DNA of 64,000 bases from Lampris incognitus (Eukaryota > Chordata > Actinopteri > Lampriformes > Lampridae). The stretch is taken from positions 8,999,736 to 9,063,735 of the forward strand of contig NC_079223.1 in assembly GCF_029633865.1 (NCBI RefSeq), read 5' to 3'. The position numbers and the translations under genes are program-made. This document shows, in pieces, positions 46,351 through 57,714 of this stretch (position 1 is the stretch's first letter; each line of letters opens with the position of its first letter). Under the pieces are notes generated by a model. It searched no databases, was not told where the DNA came from, and worked only from the letters and a program-made list of their open reading frames with translations.

Positions 46351-47332
46351 CCCAGCAAACAAAAGAACGTCCCACGCACGTCCCTGAAGGTCCTCTCCGA
46401 CGTCCAGTAAATGTCATTGTGTAGGGGTTTCATTACGTCACGGGGACGTTATTGTGAGATCCCCGTGACGTCCCAAGAACGTCTAGTAGACCTTTTCCCT
46501 AAGGTCCCTGCAATAACATCCCACAGTAACGTCCCCGGCCGGGGCGTCGCTGGACGAGAGCTTTCCCCTGACGTCCCTGTAATGTTCCCTGAACGTCGCG
46601 CAATAACGTCCGCGGGACGTCACAGAGACGTCTAGAGGGCTTTCCCCTGACGTCCTTGTAATGTTCCCTGAACGTCGCGCAATAACGTCCCCGGGACGTC
46701 ACAGAGACGTCTAGAGGGCTTTCCCCTGACGTCCCTGTAATGTTCCCTGAACGTCGCGCAATAACGTCCCCGGGACGTCACAGAGACGTCTAGAGGGCTT
46801 TCCCCTGACGTCCCTGTAATGTTCCCTGAACGTCGCGCAATAACGTCCCCGGGACGTCAGAGACGTCTAGAGGGCTTTCCCCTGACGTCCTTGTAATGTT
46901 CCCTGAACGTCGCGCAATAACATCCCCGAGACGTCTAGAGGGCTTTCCCCTGATGTCCTTGTAATGTTCCCTGAACGTCGCGCAATAACGTCCCCGGGAC
47001 GTCACAGAGACGTCTAGAGGGCTTTCCCCTGACGTCCTTGTAATGTTCCCTGAACGTCGCGCAATAACGTCCCCGGGACGTCACAGAGACGTAGAGGGCT
47101 TTCCCCTGACGTCCCTGTAATGTTCCCGGGACGTTCCCTGAACGTCGCGCAATAACGTTCCCAGGACGTCGCGGGGACGTCTAGAGGGCTTTCCCCTGAC
47201 GTCCCTGTAATGTCCTCGCGACGTCACGGGGACGTCCCGCGATAACGTCCCCGTGACGTAATGAAAACCCTACACTGACATTTGTCGGACGTTCGGGGAG
47301 GACGTGCTGGGGACGTTCTGTTGTTTGCTGGG
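46351..47332. mobile_element. Terminal-inverted-repeat element filled by a GACGTC-rich array
   Basis: The ends read CCCAGCAAACAAAAGAACGT and, at the right, ACGTTCTGTTGTTTGCTGGG. Inner flanks also mirror each other (TGTAGGGGTTTCATTACGTC near 46422 against GACGTAATGAAAACCCTACA near 47255). The middle is a tandem array. No protein is encoded; frames through it result from the repeat. No target duplication is clear, so the superfamily is open. Confidence 0.75.
46549..47260. repeat. 79-bp tandem array, about nine units
   Basis: The unit starts CTAGAGGGCTTTCCCCTGAC and contains GTAATGTTCCCTGAACGTCG and GTCCCCGGGACGTCAC. Starts at 46632, 46711, 46790, 46867, 46935, 47014, 47092 and 47181 give periods of 79, 79, 77, 68, 79, 78 and 89. 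Each full unit holds several ACGT/GACGTC palindromes. Confidence 0.93.
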
Positions 47333-48543
47333 CTGCTGCCACGTCTTTCTGTGCACATTTGCAGTCACTGGGCCCACTGAGGGGAGTTCGGCATTTATCA
47401 ACCGTTTGCCACTACGTCACGGATTCAGTCCTCACATTACTGAAGGTGAACACCTTAAATGTTCACTTGGACTCGGTGGGAAGTCCGAGCACAAAGTCTG
47501 AGGATGGGTATTAAGTGTACACGCCGCGTAACCCGTGCGTGTTTGCTTGGTTTGTCAATAATGTCAATACTGCACAGCCTGTCAAGGTGACCTCCAGGTT
47601 CTGTGAATTCAGTGACTGGTTGAGATCGCAGACTAGGTAGGACCAATGAACTCCTGACACATCACACAGAGTGGATGGGTTACTCTGCCATCGCCCATTA
47701 AGCCAACCAATGCGTCTGACAGCATTCCACAAACTAATTGCTGCTACGTGCTGGCCTGTTACGGTTCCCCTACTACTCGTGTACATCCGCGTACCAAGCA
47801 TTAACTCACCACGGGGAACTGTTTCGATCAGTACACCGGTGTCTTGGTGTGTCCCGCTGCCTGTCTCACGTACAGCCGCGTCGACCAGAAAAATATTGGC
47901 GCTCAGTTTTGACACACCTTTGTTTTTCTTTAGGTGGCTGCTGTTTTAATTATAATGACAATAATATCGTTACCTCCGAATCACAGAAATAAAACCAAAG
48001 AGTCCAGTCGAGTCAATTTTATAATAAAATTGGTTTAGTTCTGTGATTCAAATATAACACTATTGTTTCCATAATAATTAAATATAATTTATCTAATTAT
48101 ATCAATATAATATATGTAATTATATAATATAAATAACAAAATAATATAAATATATAGTAACATACAATATAGAATTACTTATAAATAATAAAATATAAAT
48201 AAAGAGAAAAGCTGTCTTTGAAATAGAGTTATAGTCTCCTATATACACTTTATCAGTTTATTTGAAAGACTTATTTTGCTTAATCTGTAGATACGTTATC
48301 GACCCCCGGGCACACTGTACTGATTTGTGTGCGCTGGTTATCTGGTGAGAAGAACAGTCCTGTGCATTTTCGGTGCTTTTGAAGACATTATTAGCAGCTG
48401 CTCATCAATAATTAACCTGTTCTTCCTTTGCTGTGTTTGTCTGATAGTACATGTCAGGCTCTCTCAATGTTTAACACACATGTATACACGCATGCAAACG
48501 CCAGTGTCATACGGACGAACACACACACTCTCTCAGACCCAAG
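47333..48543. other. No gene seen; very AT-rich 48.05-48.2 kb
   Basis: No exon is supported. A ~150-bp ATAAT-rich stretch lies around 48050-48200. Confidence 0.55.
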
Positions 48544-48547
48544 CTGG

Positions 48548-48921
48548 TGTAACCGGGTATTTTCTTGCCCGGTGCGGGATTCGATACGGGGTGTACTGCA
48601 CCACAAGGCGACATCACTAACCGCTCGGCTAAAGGGTCAGACCCGTTAGCTAGGGACTAACGTGTCTTTATTAGTAGTTTACAGTCGTCACCCTCCCCGG
48701 AAGCGCGCCCTCGCGCTTTGTCATTCCCGCGCTCCGAAGAGACTTCTGAGGATCTGCACACTTCCGGATCCCACCGCTGCCACCAATGTAACCGGTTATT
48801 TTCTTGCCCGGTGCGGGATTCGATACGAGGTGTACTGCACCACAAGGCGGCATCACTAACCGCTCGGCTAAAGGGTCAGACCCGCTAGATAGGGGCTAAC
48901 GTGTCTTATTAGTAGTTTACA
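48548..48921 (-). mobile_element. Miniature LTR-type element (TRIM-like) with tRNA-like terminal repeats
   Basis: Two direct repeats of 136 and 135 bp (48548-48683, 48787-48921), each TGT...ACA, enclose 103 bp. CTGG flanks the whole (48544-48547 and 48922-48925), a 4-bp target duplication. Read on the minus strand, the interior starts one base after the repeat with TGGTGGCAGCGGTGGGATCC, complementary to the 3' end of vertebrate tRNA-Leu with CCA: a primer-binding site. It ends near a GGGGAGGG purine tract. Each repeat carries a tRNA-like piece (A-box-like TTAGCCGAGCGGTTAGTGAT, B-box-like GTATCGAATCCCGC). It looks structurally whole but has no coding capacity, so it would need another element's enzymes. 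Very similar repeats suggest a fairly recent insertion. Confidence 0.72.
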
Positions 48922-49095
48922 CTGGTTATTCCAAACAGAAGGTGCATAGCTATCACAGCAAATAAGGCCTGAGAGCAAAAGTTATGAAAATATCCTCAAT
49001 TCAACATTCTCTGTTTCTCTCCAGGGTCGTGTTGTGTAACATCAGTGTGACCTTTCTTTTCTTTTCTTTTTTGGACCAATAAAAGCGTCTTTACG

Positions 49096-49205
49096 CATGC
49101 TCCATAATCCAGGTAAGAAAATCAAAGAAAGTTGCATCAGCTCACCCGGACACAACGTTTGTTGTCCGGATGAGCTGAGTCAACTTCCTTTGACCAATAA
49201 AATGG
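49096..49205 (+). repeat. Dispersed ~60-bp repeat, copy 2, with snap-back
   Basis: CATGCTCCATAATCCAGGTA and AAGAAAATC match the copies at 8861 and 61571. It is followed by an imperfect hairpin, CAGCTCACCCGGACA against TGTCCGGATGAGCTG. Confidence 0.65.
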
Positions 49206-49232
49206 GTTTTGGTTAAAGTTACGTTGCCCAAG

Positions 49233-49606
49233 GGCATCCGGGTAGCGTAGCGGTCTATTCCGTTGCCTACCAACACGGGGATCGCCGGTTTGAATCCCCG
49301 CGTTACCTCCGGCTTGGTCGGGCGTCCCTACAGACGCACTAGCCGGATGTGGGTATGTGTCCTGGTCGCTGCACTAGCGCCTCCTCTGGTCGGTCGGGGC
49401 GCCTGTTCAGGGGGGAGGGGGAACTGGGGGGAGCGTGATCTTCCCGCGCGCTACGTCCCTCTGGTGAAACTCCCCACCGTCAGGTGAAAAGGAGGCATGT
49501 GGTAGCCCGCAGCCCTTCCCGGATCGGCAGAGGGGGTGGAGCAGCGACCGGGACGGCTCGGAAGAGGGGCGTGATTGGCTGATTGGCCAAGTACGATTGG
49601 GAACTT
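49233..49606 (+). mobile_element. tRNA-derived SINE, family A, copy 10
   Basis: The best-preserved head in the window: GCATCCGGGTAGCGTAGCGG (A box) and CCGGTTTGAATCCCCG (B box). The body has small internal deletions. Confidence 0.9.
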
Positions 49607-50402
49607 GCGGCCCGAGCGCGTAGAGGGCCTAAGCCTACAGATCGTACGACATCACTGGCTAAAGCTCAGCTGTGGTGGCGACGCATCGGCGCTGGTAGCT
49701 CTGGTTCCGTTTGAAAAGGATCCACAGATTTCAGATTAGTTCAGCGTGCAGATACTCGTACCACCAAAAACATAGATCTTCTGGTGTTGAAAATTGAGTC
49801 CCGTACAGCCGCTGCATCCCTGTGACTGTGCCCGTCACTGTACCTCAGACACCAGCAGGCTGTTGAGCTGGGAAGTAAAGGCTGGATGCACACAACCCCC
49901 CCCCCCCCCCGAAGACGCCCAGAGGCGAGAGCGTGAATACTTGCTCAAACAGAAACTGTGCATCGTCTGTGGGAAACGCTGAGAAGATGCACCTGCAGGT
50001 CAGCTGCAGGAGAACAGAGCAAAAAGGCTTTTCCCAGGTGCTCGTAAAACCTGGGGCATAATTTGCAAATGCTGATGCATCCCATAAAACGACCTTCTCT
50101 TTCGTTGTAGCGTATCCCATATCGAATAGAGGGTTTACTCCATATCACAAGCCCTAAAACTGGTCAGATTCTTACGAAAGTAATCCGCCCCCTTGATGAA
50201 TTCCATTGTTTGTTGGATAATTCTGCATGAAGTGAAATTCTTTAGGGCAATTGTAATGTCCCATTTGCTGACAGTATACCGTTGTAATGTTAGGTTTTAT
50301 AGGTCACCAGCAGATATCAATATGTCCAACGTATGGCTATCTATCCTGCCAAGGTGAGCTCCCAACAGAAACAATGCCAGTGGGTTAATGCATTTTCTGG
50401 AG
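49607..50402. other. No host gene seen; possible short retroelement scrap
   Basis: A frame near 49.9 kb has a basic stretch followed by a CxxC pair, loosely like the knuckle region of an LTR-type gag. It is too short to assign. Confidence 0.3.
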
Positions 50403-50510
50403 TCAAGTCAATTTTATTTGTGTAGCCCAACATCAAAAATTACAAATTTGCCTCGGGGGGCTTTACAGCAACACAACATCCTGTCTAACGACAGGATGTT
50501 GGAAGGGTTC
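50403..50510 (-). mobile_element. L2-type 3' tail, antisense
   Basis: AAGTCAATTTTATTTGTGTA and CAAATTTGCCTCGGGGGGCT mirror the plus-strand tail at 44.7 kb. Confidence 0.75.
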
Positions 50511-50848
50511 ATAACAAGCTTAACAAGGGTTTATGGACTGAACTGCGGTGAATGTTTAACTTTCAGTAGCTCAAAATGAGTCATATGGTGTGTTGAGTGA
50601 GAATGTGTGGTTCAGATGTGAGAAACAAGAATGAATATACTACACGGAAATGCAAATGATGGTCAAATTACTGACTGGTCTGTTTGTAGTAGATGAGGTA
50701 CACGGCTTAAACACTGGTAAAGTGAGAGACCAGACAAGGGGGTTCGTGTTTGCAGGATGTCAGACACGCACACGCTCGCTCTCTCTCCGGGTTACATACT
50801 CACTATGCAATGCAGTAAAACGTGTTTGATCTGTCTTGGTTCATGCTC
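50511..50848. other. No gene seen
   Basis: Unassigned sequence beside the Gypsy element. It does not match the inner end of the other LTR. Confidence 0.5.
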
Positions 50849-51246
50849 GGTGATCCGTAGTCCAAAAGGTTCCTATAAGCCAATACTGCAAGGATTCCTA
50901 TATTCCATGTAGGCTACTCATCCCAATTGTATCAGTCCGAGGTATCTGGTCTCCTCTTCAGGGAGCGCCTTCCCGTTCGTTGGATTAATCGTCCCTCGTC
51001 GGGTGGATGCGGGATTCCGGGTAGGCGGTTGCGACAGCCAACCGTGGCTGCTCTCGTTCTTACCAGGTCCTGCTTGGTCTCCTCATTTAAAGGAGTCTCT
51101 CAATTTACTACACCTGGGCACAATCAAGATAATCGAGAAAAGGCATGCAGGGCGTTACTCAGTTCATGGGGGAGAAGGCGTATCATTGGTTGAACGTCGA
51201 TCTGCGAAACACGTGAGAAAAAGGCAGACTTCGTCACCAAGTGAGA
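50849..51246 (-). repeat. Gypsy 3' LTR (partial)
   Basis: It aligns with 55808-56144 (shared CTCCTCTTCAGGGAGCGCCT, ATTAATCGTCCCTCGTCGGG) but carries an extra ~60-bp segment and does not extend as far as the other LTR at its distal end. Confidence 0.85.
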
Positions 51247-54200
51247 CTCCTCTCCCTTTTGAGAGTTGACGTCCCGGCAACCTAAGTTAGCGTTCTATGA
51301 TTGGTACTTTAGCGGTCTTTGCCCTCTAGTGGACCGCTGGGACTGTCCTCGGCCACTTCAGGGCGAGTGGGGGGCACTCCTGGTTCTATATCCGGGGGAA
51401 GCAGGGGTGTCACCTCTAATGGTTGAACCACTCGATGTGCAACCTAAGGTTGTTTGAACCACTCCCATCCAGCCCAGGGCGTGGCCGTGTTTTCCTGGTC
51501 TGGCTCCTCCCCGACAGGCGTTTGCCACTGTGCCGGACATTATTATAGGCCTGTCGAATAGCGAGTAATTGTTCCTCCCAGTGTTCCACCCTTCAATGCT
51601 CAATGTATTTAACAGAGTCAATAGTGTCTGGTTCATCCTGTCACAAGCCCCATTCCCTTGTGGCCAGTATGGGCTAGTTCTGGTTTTTGTACCCCCATAT
51701 AGTTCACAAAGCTGCTTGACCACCGCTGACTCAAAAGTCCCCTCTGTCACTATGGAGACACTATGGGCAGCCGAAAGTTTGGAAGAGATGTTTCCATAGT
51801 ACCCGAGCTGTGGTGTGAGCCGTCTGGTCCTTTGTTGGCACTGCCCAGGCATATCTGGAGAATACATCGACCATCACCAATAAGTAGGGACATGCATCAC
51901 CTGGGCGACCCAGGGACAGGTAATCAATAGCCACCATTTCCATCGGGGTACTAGTGATTACTGGCATCATGGGCACATGAGTCGAGGGCCCAGGTTTACT
52001 CACCACACATTGTTGAAATTGGCCAGTCTATTCTTGGATATCTGCTCTCATTTTTGGCCAAAAGAAAGCCCGCTGTAATGCAGATAGGGTCTTCTCTGCC
52101 CCCATGTGTTGTAGTGCTTGGTGGTAGTGTCGCCTCATCGGCTTGTTGCCAAATGCTCCAGGGCCATAGGTTTGGGGGGTCCTTTTCTACTACCATCCCT
52201 CCCTCAGCCTGGGCTATGGGTGTCTCTTCACTTTGTTCACAAAGCCTGTCTACTAAGGTCCCTCCAACAGCATGGACCTGGATCTCTTCGCCCTCTTGCT
52301 CTGGGAGCCTGGAGAGGACGTCGGCGTTGATGTTGTGAGCTCCCGGCCGGTACTTTATGTCGAACTGGAAATTTGCCAACTTTGCAGCCCAACGCTGCTC
52401 AATTGCCCCAAGGTTAGCTATATGCAAATGGACAAGCGGATTATTGTCTGTATACACTGAACTTGGAGCCCCACAGGTAAGGTTTAAATTTCTCAGTTAC
52501 TGCCCATTTTAGTCCCAGCAGTTCCAGCTTAAATGAGCTGTAGTTTTGGTCATTTCGCTCTGTCGGGATCAGGCTACCGTAGGCGATGACCCTTTCCACT
52601 CCATCCTGGACTTGAGACAATACTGCCCCCAGCCCACGGACGCTAGCATCTACCATGAGTCTAAAGGGGAGAGAGAAGTACGCATACGCTAAAACAGGAT
52701 GTTGCAAAAGGTTACTCTTCCTTGTATCAAAAGCTGTCTGACATTCTAGGGACCACTGGACAGGGACACTGGTTTTTCTCGAGCTGGAATTTTGGCCTTC
52801 AAGGAGCGGTGCAGCAATCATGGAAAACTTGGGGATGAATCTCCGGTAATACCCTACAAAGCCAAGGAATGACTTTACCTGACTGACAGTGGTAGGGGTC
52901 ACCCAGTCCTTTACTGCATTGACTTTACCAGGGTCTGGTGTGATCCCTTGACTGCCCACCAGATGCCCAAGGTAAGACACCTGTTTTTTGAACAGGTGAC
53001 ACTTCAAGGGTTGTAGTTTCAATCCGTGGCTCCAGAGACGCTCAAACACCTCTTCCAAATGAGTTAGACGAGTTTCAAAATCTAGGGAATAGAAAATCAC
53101 ATCATCAAGGTAAATGAGCAGCGATTCTCCTACCTGGTTCCCCAAACACCTTTGCATTAGTCTCTGGAATGTGTCTGGGGCATTACAGAGTCCAAATGGC
53201 ATCCGCTCAAACTCAAACAGCCCAAGTGGAGTGGTGAAAGCCGTTTTCTCACGGTCTCGACTTCCATTTGCCAGTAACCACTAGCAAGGTCCAATGTGGA
53301 GTACCAGGCAGCCCCTTTTAGGGTGGTTAAGGACTCCTCAATCCGGGGGAGGGGATAGGCATCTTTGTGGGTCACTGCATTGAGCTTTCTGTAGTCGACG
53401 CAGAAACGCCACGTACCATTCTTCTTTTTTTACTAGGACAATAGGCACAGCCCACGGATTGGCGCTCTCATGCACTACTCCTCCATCCAGCATCTGTTTC
53501 AGAAGGCTGCGCAGTTCCTGATTGAGGGCTGGAGGAATCGGGCGAAACCTCTCTCTAATAGGTGGGGCAGTGTCTGTGGGGATGTTGTGGAGTACTGCAT
53601 CTGTACGGCCAAAGTCTTCCTCATGGCACACAAACACCTTGGCCCATCTCTTTAGCAGGTCCGAGAGTTGTTCAGCCTGAGCTGGGGTCAGATCCTCCCC
53701 CTTCAGGACTTCCGCTGGTACGGTGTCTGCTGATTTGGCTGCTTTGGGGGTCGTACTGGTCACTCCCACCTCCATGGTGTGGGGCTCTTTTAGGTTGAGG
53801 GTAATGTCCTTTTCTCCTCTAATGTCTTTTGGATCGATGGAATAGATGGTAGCCAGGGGCTGGCCCTGAGGGAGCTCCACAGTATACAGGTTAACATTTC
53901 TCTAACCAGACAATGATGCCCTTCAATATGGACCAAGGCCCGAGCAACCTGCCATTCCGCTTCATCCTGCATCCCTTCCACTAAGCCACAAAATGGTTGT
54001 TTTACAGCAGGGCCACGTACCTCAGTCCATACCACCATCTCGCTTTCCGGGGGGGATAAGGACTGGTGATTGTGGCCGGAGGCGGACGGTACGGCGTACT
54101 TCTTCCCCTCTTGCAGCTTCCTGAACTTTGTTGCAGAGGGTAAATGCCTTCTCCCACTCCTTCCGGGCCTCAGATCTCATGGTGGTCTGAAACTTAACAT

Positions 54201-55639
54201 GTTAAAGGGGAATAGCTCCAAAGAGTTTTTGCCAACAGGCAGTGATCACATTCATTCCAAACACTCCCTGATCGCTTCCCAGACAATCATCTCTTACTAG
54301 AACCACTCCCCTTTGGGGGATCTTTATTCCCCCTACCTCAAAATCCAAGACAGCGTATCCTACATATGGGATCGACAGCCCATTAGCAGCTTTCAAAGTA
54401 AGCCAGTCAACGTCTTTTGGGTCGTATCGTGTCTGGTTTTGAATCCACTTCCGAAAGAAAGATTCACTAAACAAAGTTACTTGAGATCCTGTGTCTAATA
54501 GACATGGGATAGTGACACCTCCTATTTCTACTGATGGGCAGTTTCCAACTAGAGTTGAGGATAATGGTGGGGGTTGGGGTGAAGGACAGGGCCCAGCCAC
54601 TTGCCCTACAGTGGCTGGGGGAGATAGTTTAAAGCCGGTGCATGCTCACCTTGACGACAGCGTGCTGTAATGTGACCACTTCTCCCACAAAGATAGCAGA
54701 TAGGGCGGCCCCTCTGGTCCCACTGGTAATTTGGGGCAGCTCTGTCACCCCACCTTGGAGTACCACGCTCTCCTAGTAGTCTATTGGGTACTTGGACAGC
54801 CTGTAATTGGGTACGAATCTCTGCGGACAAGGTGTCAGTTAAGGTTTTCATTTCACCTCGCATTTCGGTCAGTCGTTCCGCTCGTACTTCCCTCTTCCAC
54901 TTCTCCATGTCGATAGGCCTGGGAGGTGCTTGGTAGCCAGTCGCAGCACACTGTGCTTCCCCCCTTAGATGTCCGGCCACTTCCTTCCAAGGCCTGGCCC
55001 TCCCGAGTAGCCTCGGCAAATTAAATGTTAGGGGCACGGCGAAGTTGTTTGTAAAGTTCTTGGCTGACCGAGCTTGCCACCAACCCCTGTAGCCAAGTCT
55101 CAAGTAGAACAGTGTCCGTTAATGTTTCACCTGTGTTCTGCTCTACTCTCTTTGCCAGCTCCTTCAGTCTAAGAGTATAGCTGTGAATGGCCTCCATTTC
55201 CCCTTGTTTGCATCCAAAAAAAAAAAACGGGTCCTCAGCCAAGCTGCTGGTATACCTGGCCCACACAGTTCTTGGAGAAACTTAAAAATTTGAGTCACAT
55301 TAGCTCTGTCAACAGCAGGTAGAATCAGGATCTCCCTTTTCGACTCACCTTCTAAGGCATGCAACACACAATCCAGCTGTTGTTCTGGATTTAACATTTG
55401 TGATGGAATCAGAAATTGAATTTGGTCTTGCCATTCAGCATAAGAAGCGGCATTGTCTACCCCTTTAAATTTAGGCACCCATGGTGCTCCCATCATCCAT
55501 GGCATTAACACTGTATTTGTTTGGGGAGCTGCAATGTTTTGTCCTTCCTGATTACCTATCTTCCTGAAAAGCACCGCGCGTCCTGCCGACGCAACGCCGA
55601 ATGTCACAATCGATGTGCTCAAGTTCTTTTGCGCCCCAG

Positions 55640-56144
55640 TGCAATTTCAGGACAGACGACCGACAACAGGTATTTCTTGAGATAGCAATTTATTTAAGGA
55701 AAAAGTAGAAAAACCGTTTAAAAGAATTGTCCATTGAAATACGTCCATAAAAATAGTATCTTTTGTGGCTTTCCTATAGGCTACAAAACATTCCAAACAG
55801 TGTTTCTGGATCCGTAGTCCAAAAAGTTCCTATAATCCAATGCTGCAAGGATTCCTATATTCCATGTAGGCTACTCATCCCAGTTCTATCAGTCCGAGGC
55901 ATCTGGTCTCCTCTTCAGGGAGCGCCTTCCCGTTCGTTGGATTAATCGTCCCTCGTCGGGTGGATGCTTTGCTTGGTCTCCTCATTTAAAGGAGTCTCTC
56001 AATTTACTACACCTGGGCACAATCAAGATAATCGGGAAAAGGCATGCAGGGCGTTACTCAGTTCATGGGGAGAAGGCGTATCATTGGTTGAACGTCGATC
56101 TGCGAAACACGTGAGAAAAAGGCAGACTTCGTTCCCAAGTGACA
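55640..56144 (-). repeat. Gypsy 5' LTR
   Basis: On the minus strand it begins TGTCACTTGGGAACGAAG and ends AAATTGCA just before the gag region. Length is about 505 bp. Confidence 0.85.
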
Positions 56145-56179
56145 TTTACTGACAGATACGCGTCATCAGTCGTCTAAGT

Positions 56180-56948
56180 CAGTGTTTCTCAACCGGGGGT
56201 CCGCGGACCCCTAGTGGTCCGTGGTGTAATTGCAAGGGGTCCGTGAAAATAAAATATCTTTTAAAAAAGATCCTGTGACATTTATAGAAATAGGATTATT
56301 TTACTCAAATGTGACTGAGACCTTTATCTACCTAAACTATAAAGGGTAACAGGACTTTTTTCTCTAATTACATCTGTTTCACAAGTGTAATTTATTGTAT
56401 TTTAATAAGAGATCTCGCTCCCGTTTGCATTGTTAAAAGTTACTGCATAAAAATTCTGTTGTTACATATATCTGAAAGTTACTGAATACATATTCTGTTT
56501 TGTTACATATATCTGAAAGTTACTGAATACATATTCTGTTTTGTTACATATATCTGAAAGTTACTGAATACATATTCTGTGTTGTTACATATATCTGAAA
56601 GTTACTGAATACATATTCTGTGTTGTTACATATATCTGAAAGTTACTGCATAAGAATTCTGTTTTGTTACATATATCTGAAAGTTACTGAATACATATTC
56701 TGTTTTGTTACATATATCTGAAAGTTACTGCATAAGAATTCTGTTTTGTTAACTATATCTAAGTTACAACTGAAAGCTCTTATTTTTGCCCCAAAGAGTG
56801 AGTAAATGCTATAATGCAATTTAAAATGCAGTTTCTACTGTTTCTATCAAATTGCAACCCCCCTCCCCCAAGATCAGGTGGAGGGGTCCTCAGGGTAGAT
56901 CAAAAATACGCAGGGGGTCCAGGACCCCAAAAAGGTTGAGAACCACTG
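56180..56948. mobile_element. hAT MITE, 769 bp, perfect target duplication
   Basis: The ends are CAGTGTTTCTCAACCGGGGG and GGTTGAGAACCACTG. GTCTAAGT is repeated exactly at 56172-56179 and 56949-56956. Sister copy of 31579-32145. Confidence 0.95.
56461..56747. repeat. 41-bp tandem repeat inside the MITE, seven units
   Basis: The phrase GTTACATATATCTGAAAGTT starts at 56461, 56502, 56543, 56584, 56625, 56666 and 56707, an exact 41-bp period. The sister copy has it twice (31862 and 31903). Confidence 0.97.
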
Positions 56949-57714
56949 GTCTAAGTGACCTCTTCATCTCAGCGGACCTTAGGTGTCCCCACCCTTATAA
57001 GCAAGACAGTGGCATAACGACCCACACCAACAAGCAAGCAAGTTTATTTATGCAGCACATTTCGTACACAGGGCAATGCAGTGTGCTTTACACACATAAA
57101 AACAGAAAAGGAATATATAAACTATCATTAAGAGAGAGTAAATAAAAACAAATAGGAAAAAACATATGAAATATAATTAAAAGATTACAAAGTACATAAA
57201 ATGTACTTTGAAATAGTAATTAAAAAGAGTAATATAATTAAAAGACAGGCAATGCAAAGTAGAAAAACGAAAATAGAATAAAAACATAGTCCCTTCCCCG
57301 CCGGGAGTGAGTAGAGATCTACTTCCAGAATGAACGTGCAGAAGGAATAAGGTGCAAGTTTTAATACTCAATCATAGGCACAAAAAAAAGACATGTTTTT
57401 CCAGTCAGTCAGCCAAGTTGCGTTTTATATAGCGCTTTTCTAGCTGCAACAGCCACGCAAAGTGCTTCACAGTTAATTCACCAATGATACCGTAGCTCAT
57501 CCCATTAAAGGATCAATAGACATCCATTTACACTGTACAAACTCTGTACCTGACAATGGGGAACCCTGGCTATGAACGTTGTTAAAAACTTCTTTTTTTT
57601 GGCTCATATAATCATATTAATCAAGAAAAAACAAGTTTATAATTTTTTAACCTATATTTAAAAATTGCTATATTTGGGGCGTGTCAACGATTAGTTTCAT
57701 ATACAAATATGGGT
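56949..57714. other. No gene seen; L2/Rex-type tail scraps
   Basis: AAGTTTATTTATGCAGCACA near 57042 and TTTTATATAGCGCTTTTC near 57424 are antisense 3' tails of L2/Rex-like elements. The rest is AT-rich and unassigned. Confidence 0.55.

Larger units (their letters stand above)
50849..56144 (-). mobile_element. Ty3/Gypsy LTR retrotransposon, broken fossil
   Basis: Running right to left: 5' LTR (55640-56144), gag region (about 54.6-55.6 kb) with a CCHC knuckle (CYLCGRSGHITARC), protease region (about 54.2-54.6 kb, LLDTGSQ), reverse transcriptase and RNase H (about 52.4-53.4 kb, YLDD box), integrase region (about 51.36-52.2 kb), a purine tract at about 51249-51262 and the 3' LTR (50849-51246). 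The gag-protease-RT-RNaseH-integrase order marks it as Ty3/Gypsy. No envelope gene is seen. The reading frames are interrupted several times, perhaps five to eight, so it is dead. The LTRs remain highly similar where they align, suggesting moderate age. Confidence 0.93.

Noticed and set aside
46411-47005. Open frames with repeated GRYCATFREHYKD-like segments
   Set aside because: They are translations of the 79-bp array, not genes.
48605-48900. Two real tRNA genes
   Set aside because: The tRNA-like parts sit inside longer direct repeats and do not form a convincing acceptor stem by eye.
49905-49982. A retroelement gag knuckle fragment
   Set aside because: Only one CxxC pair and a basic run; too short to separate from chance.
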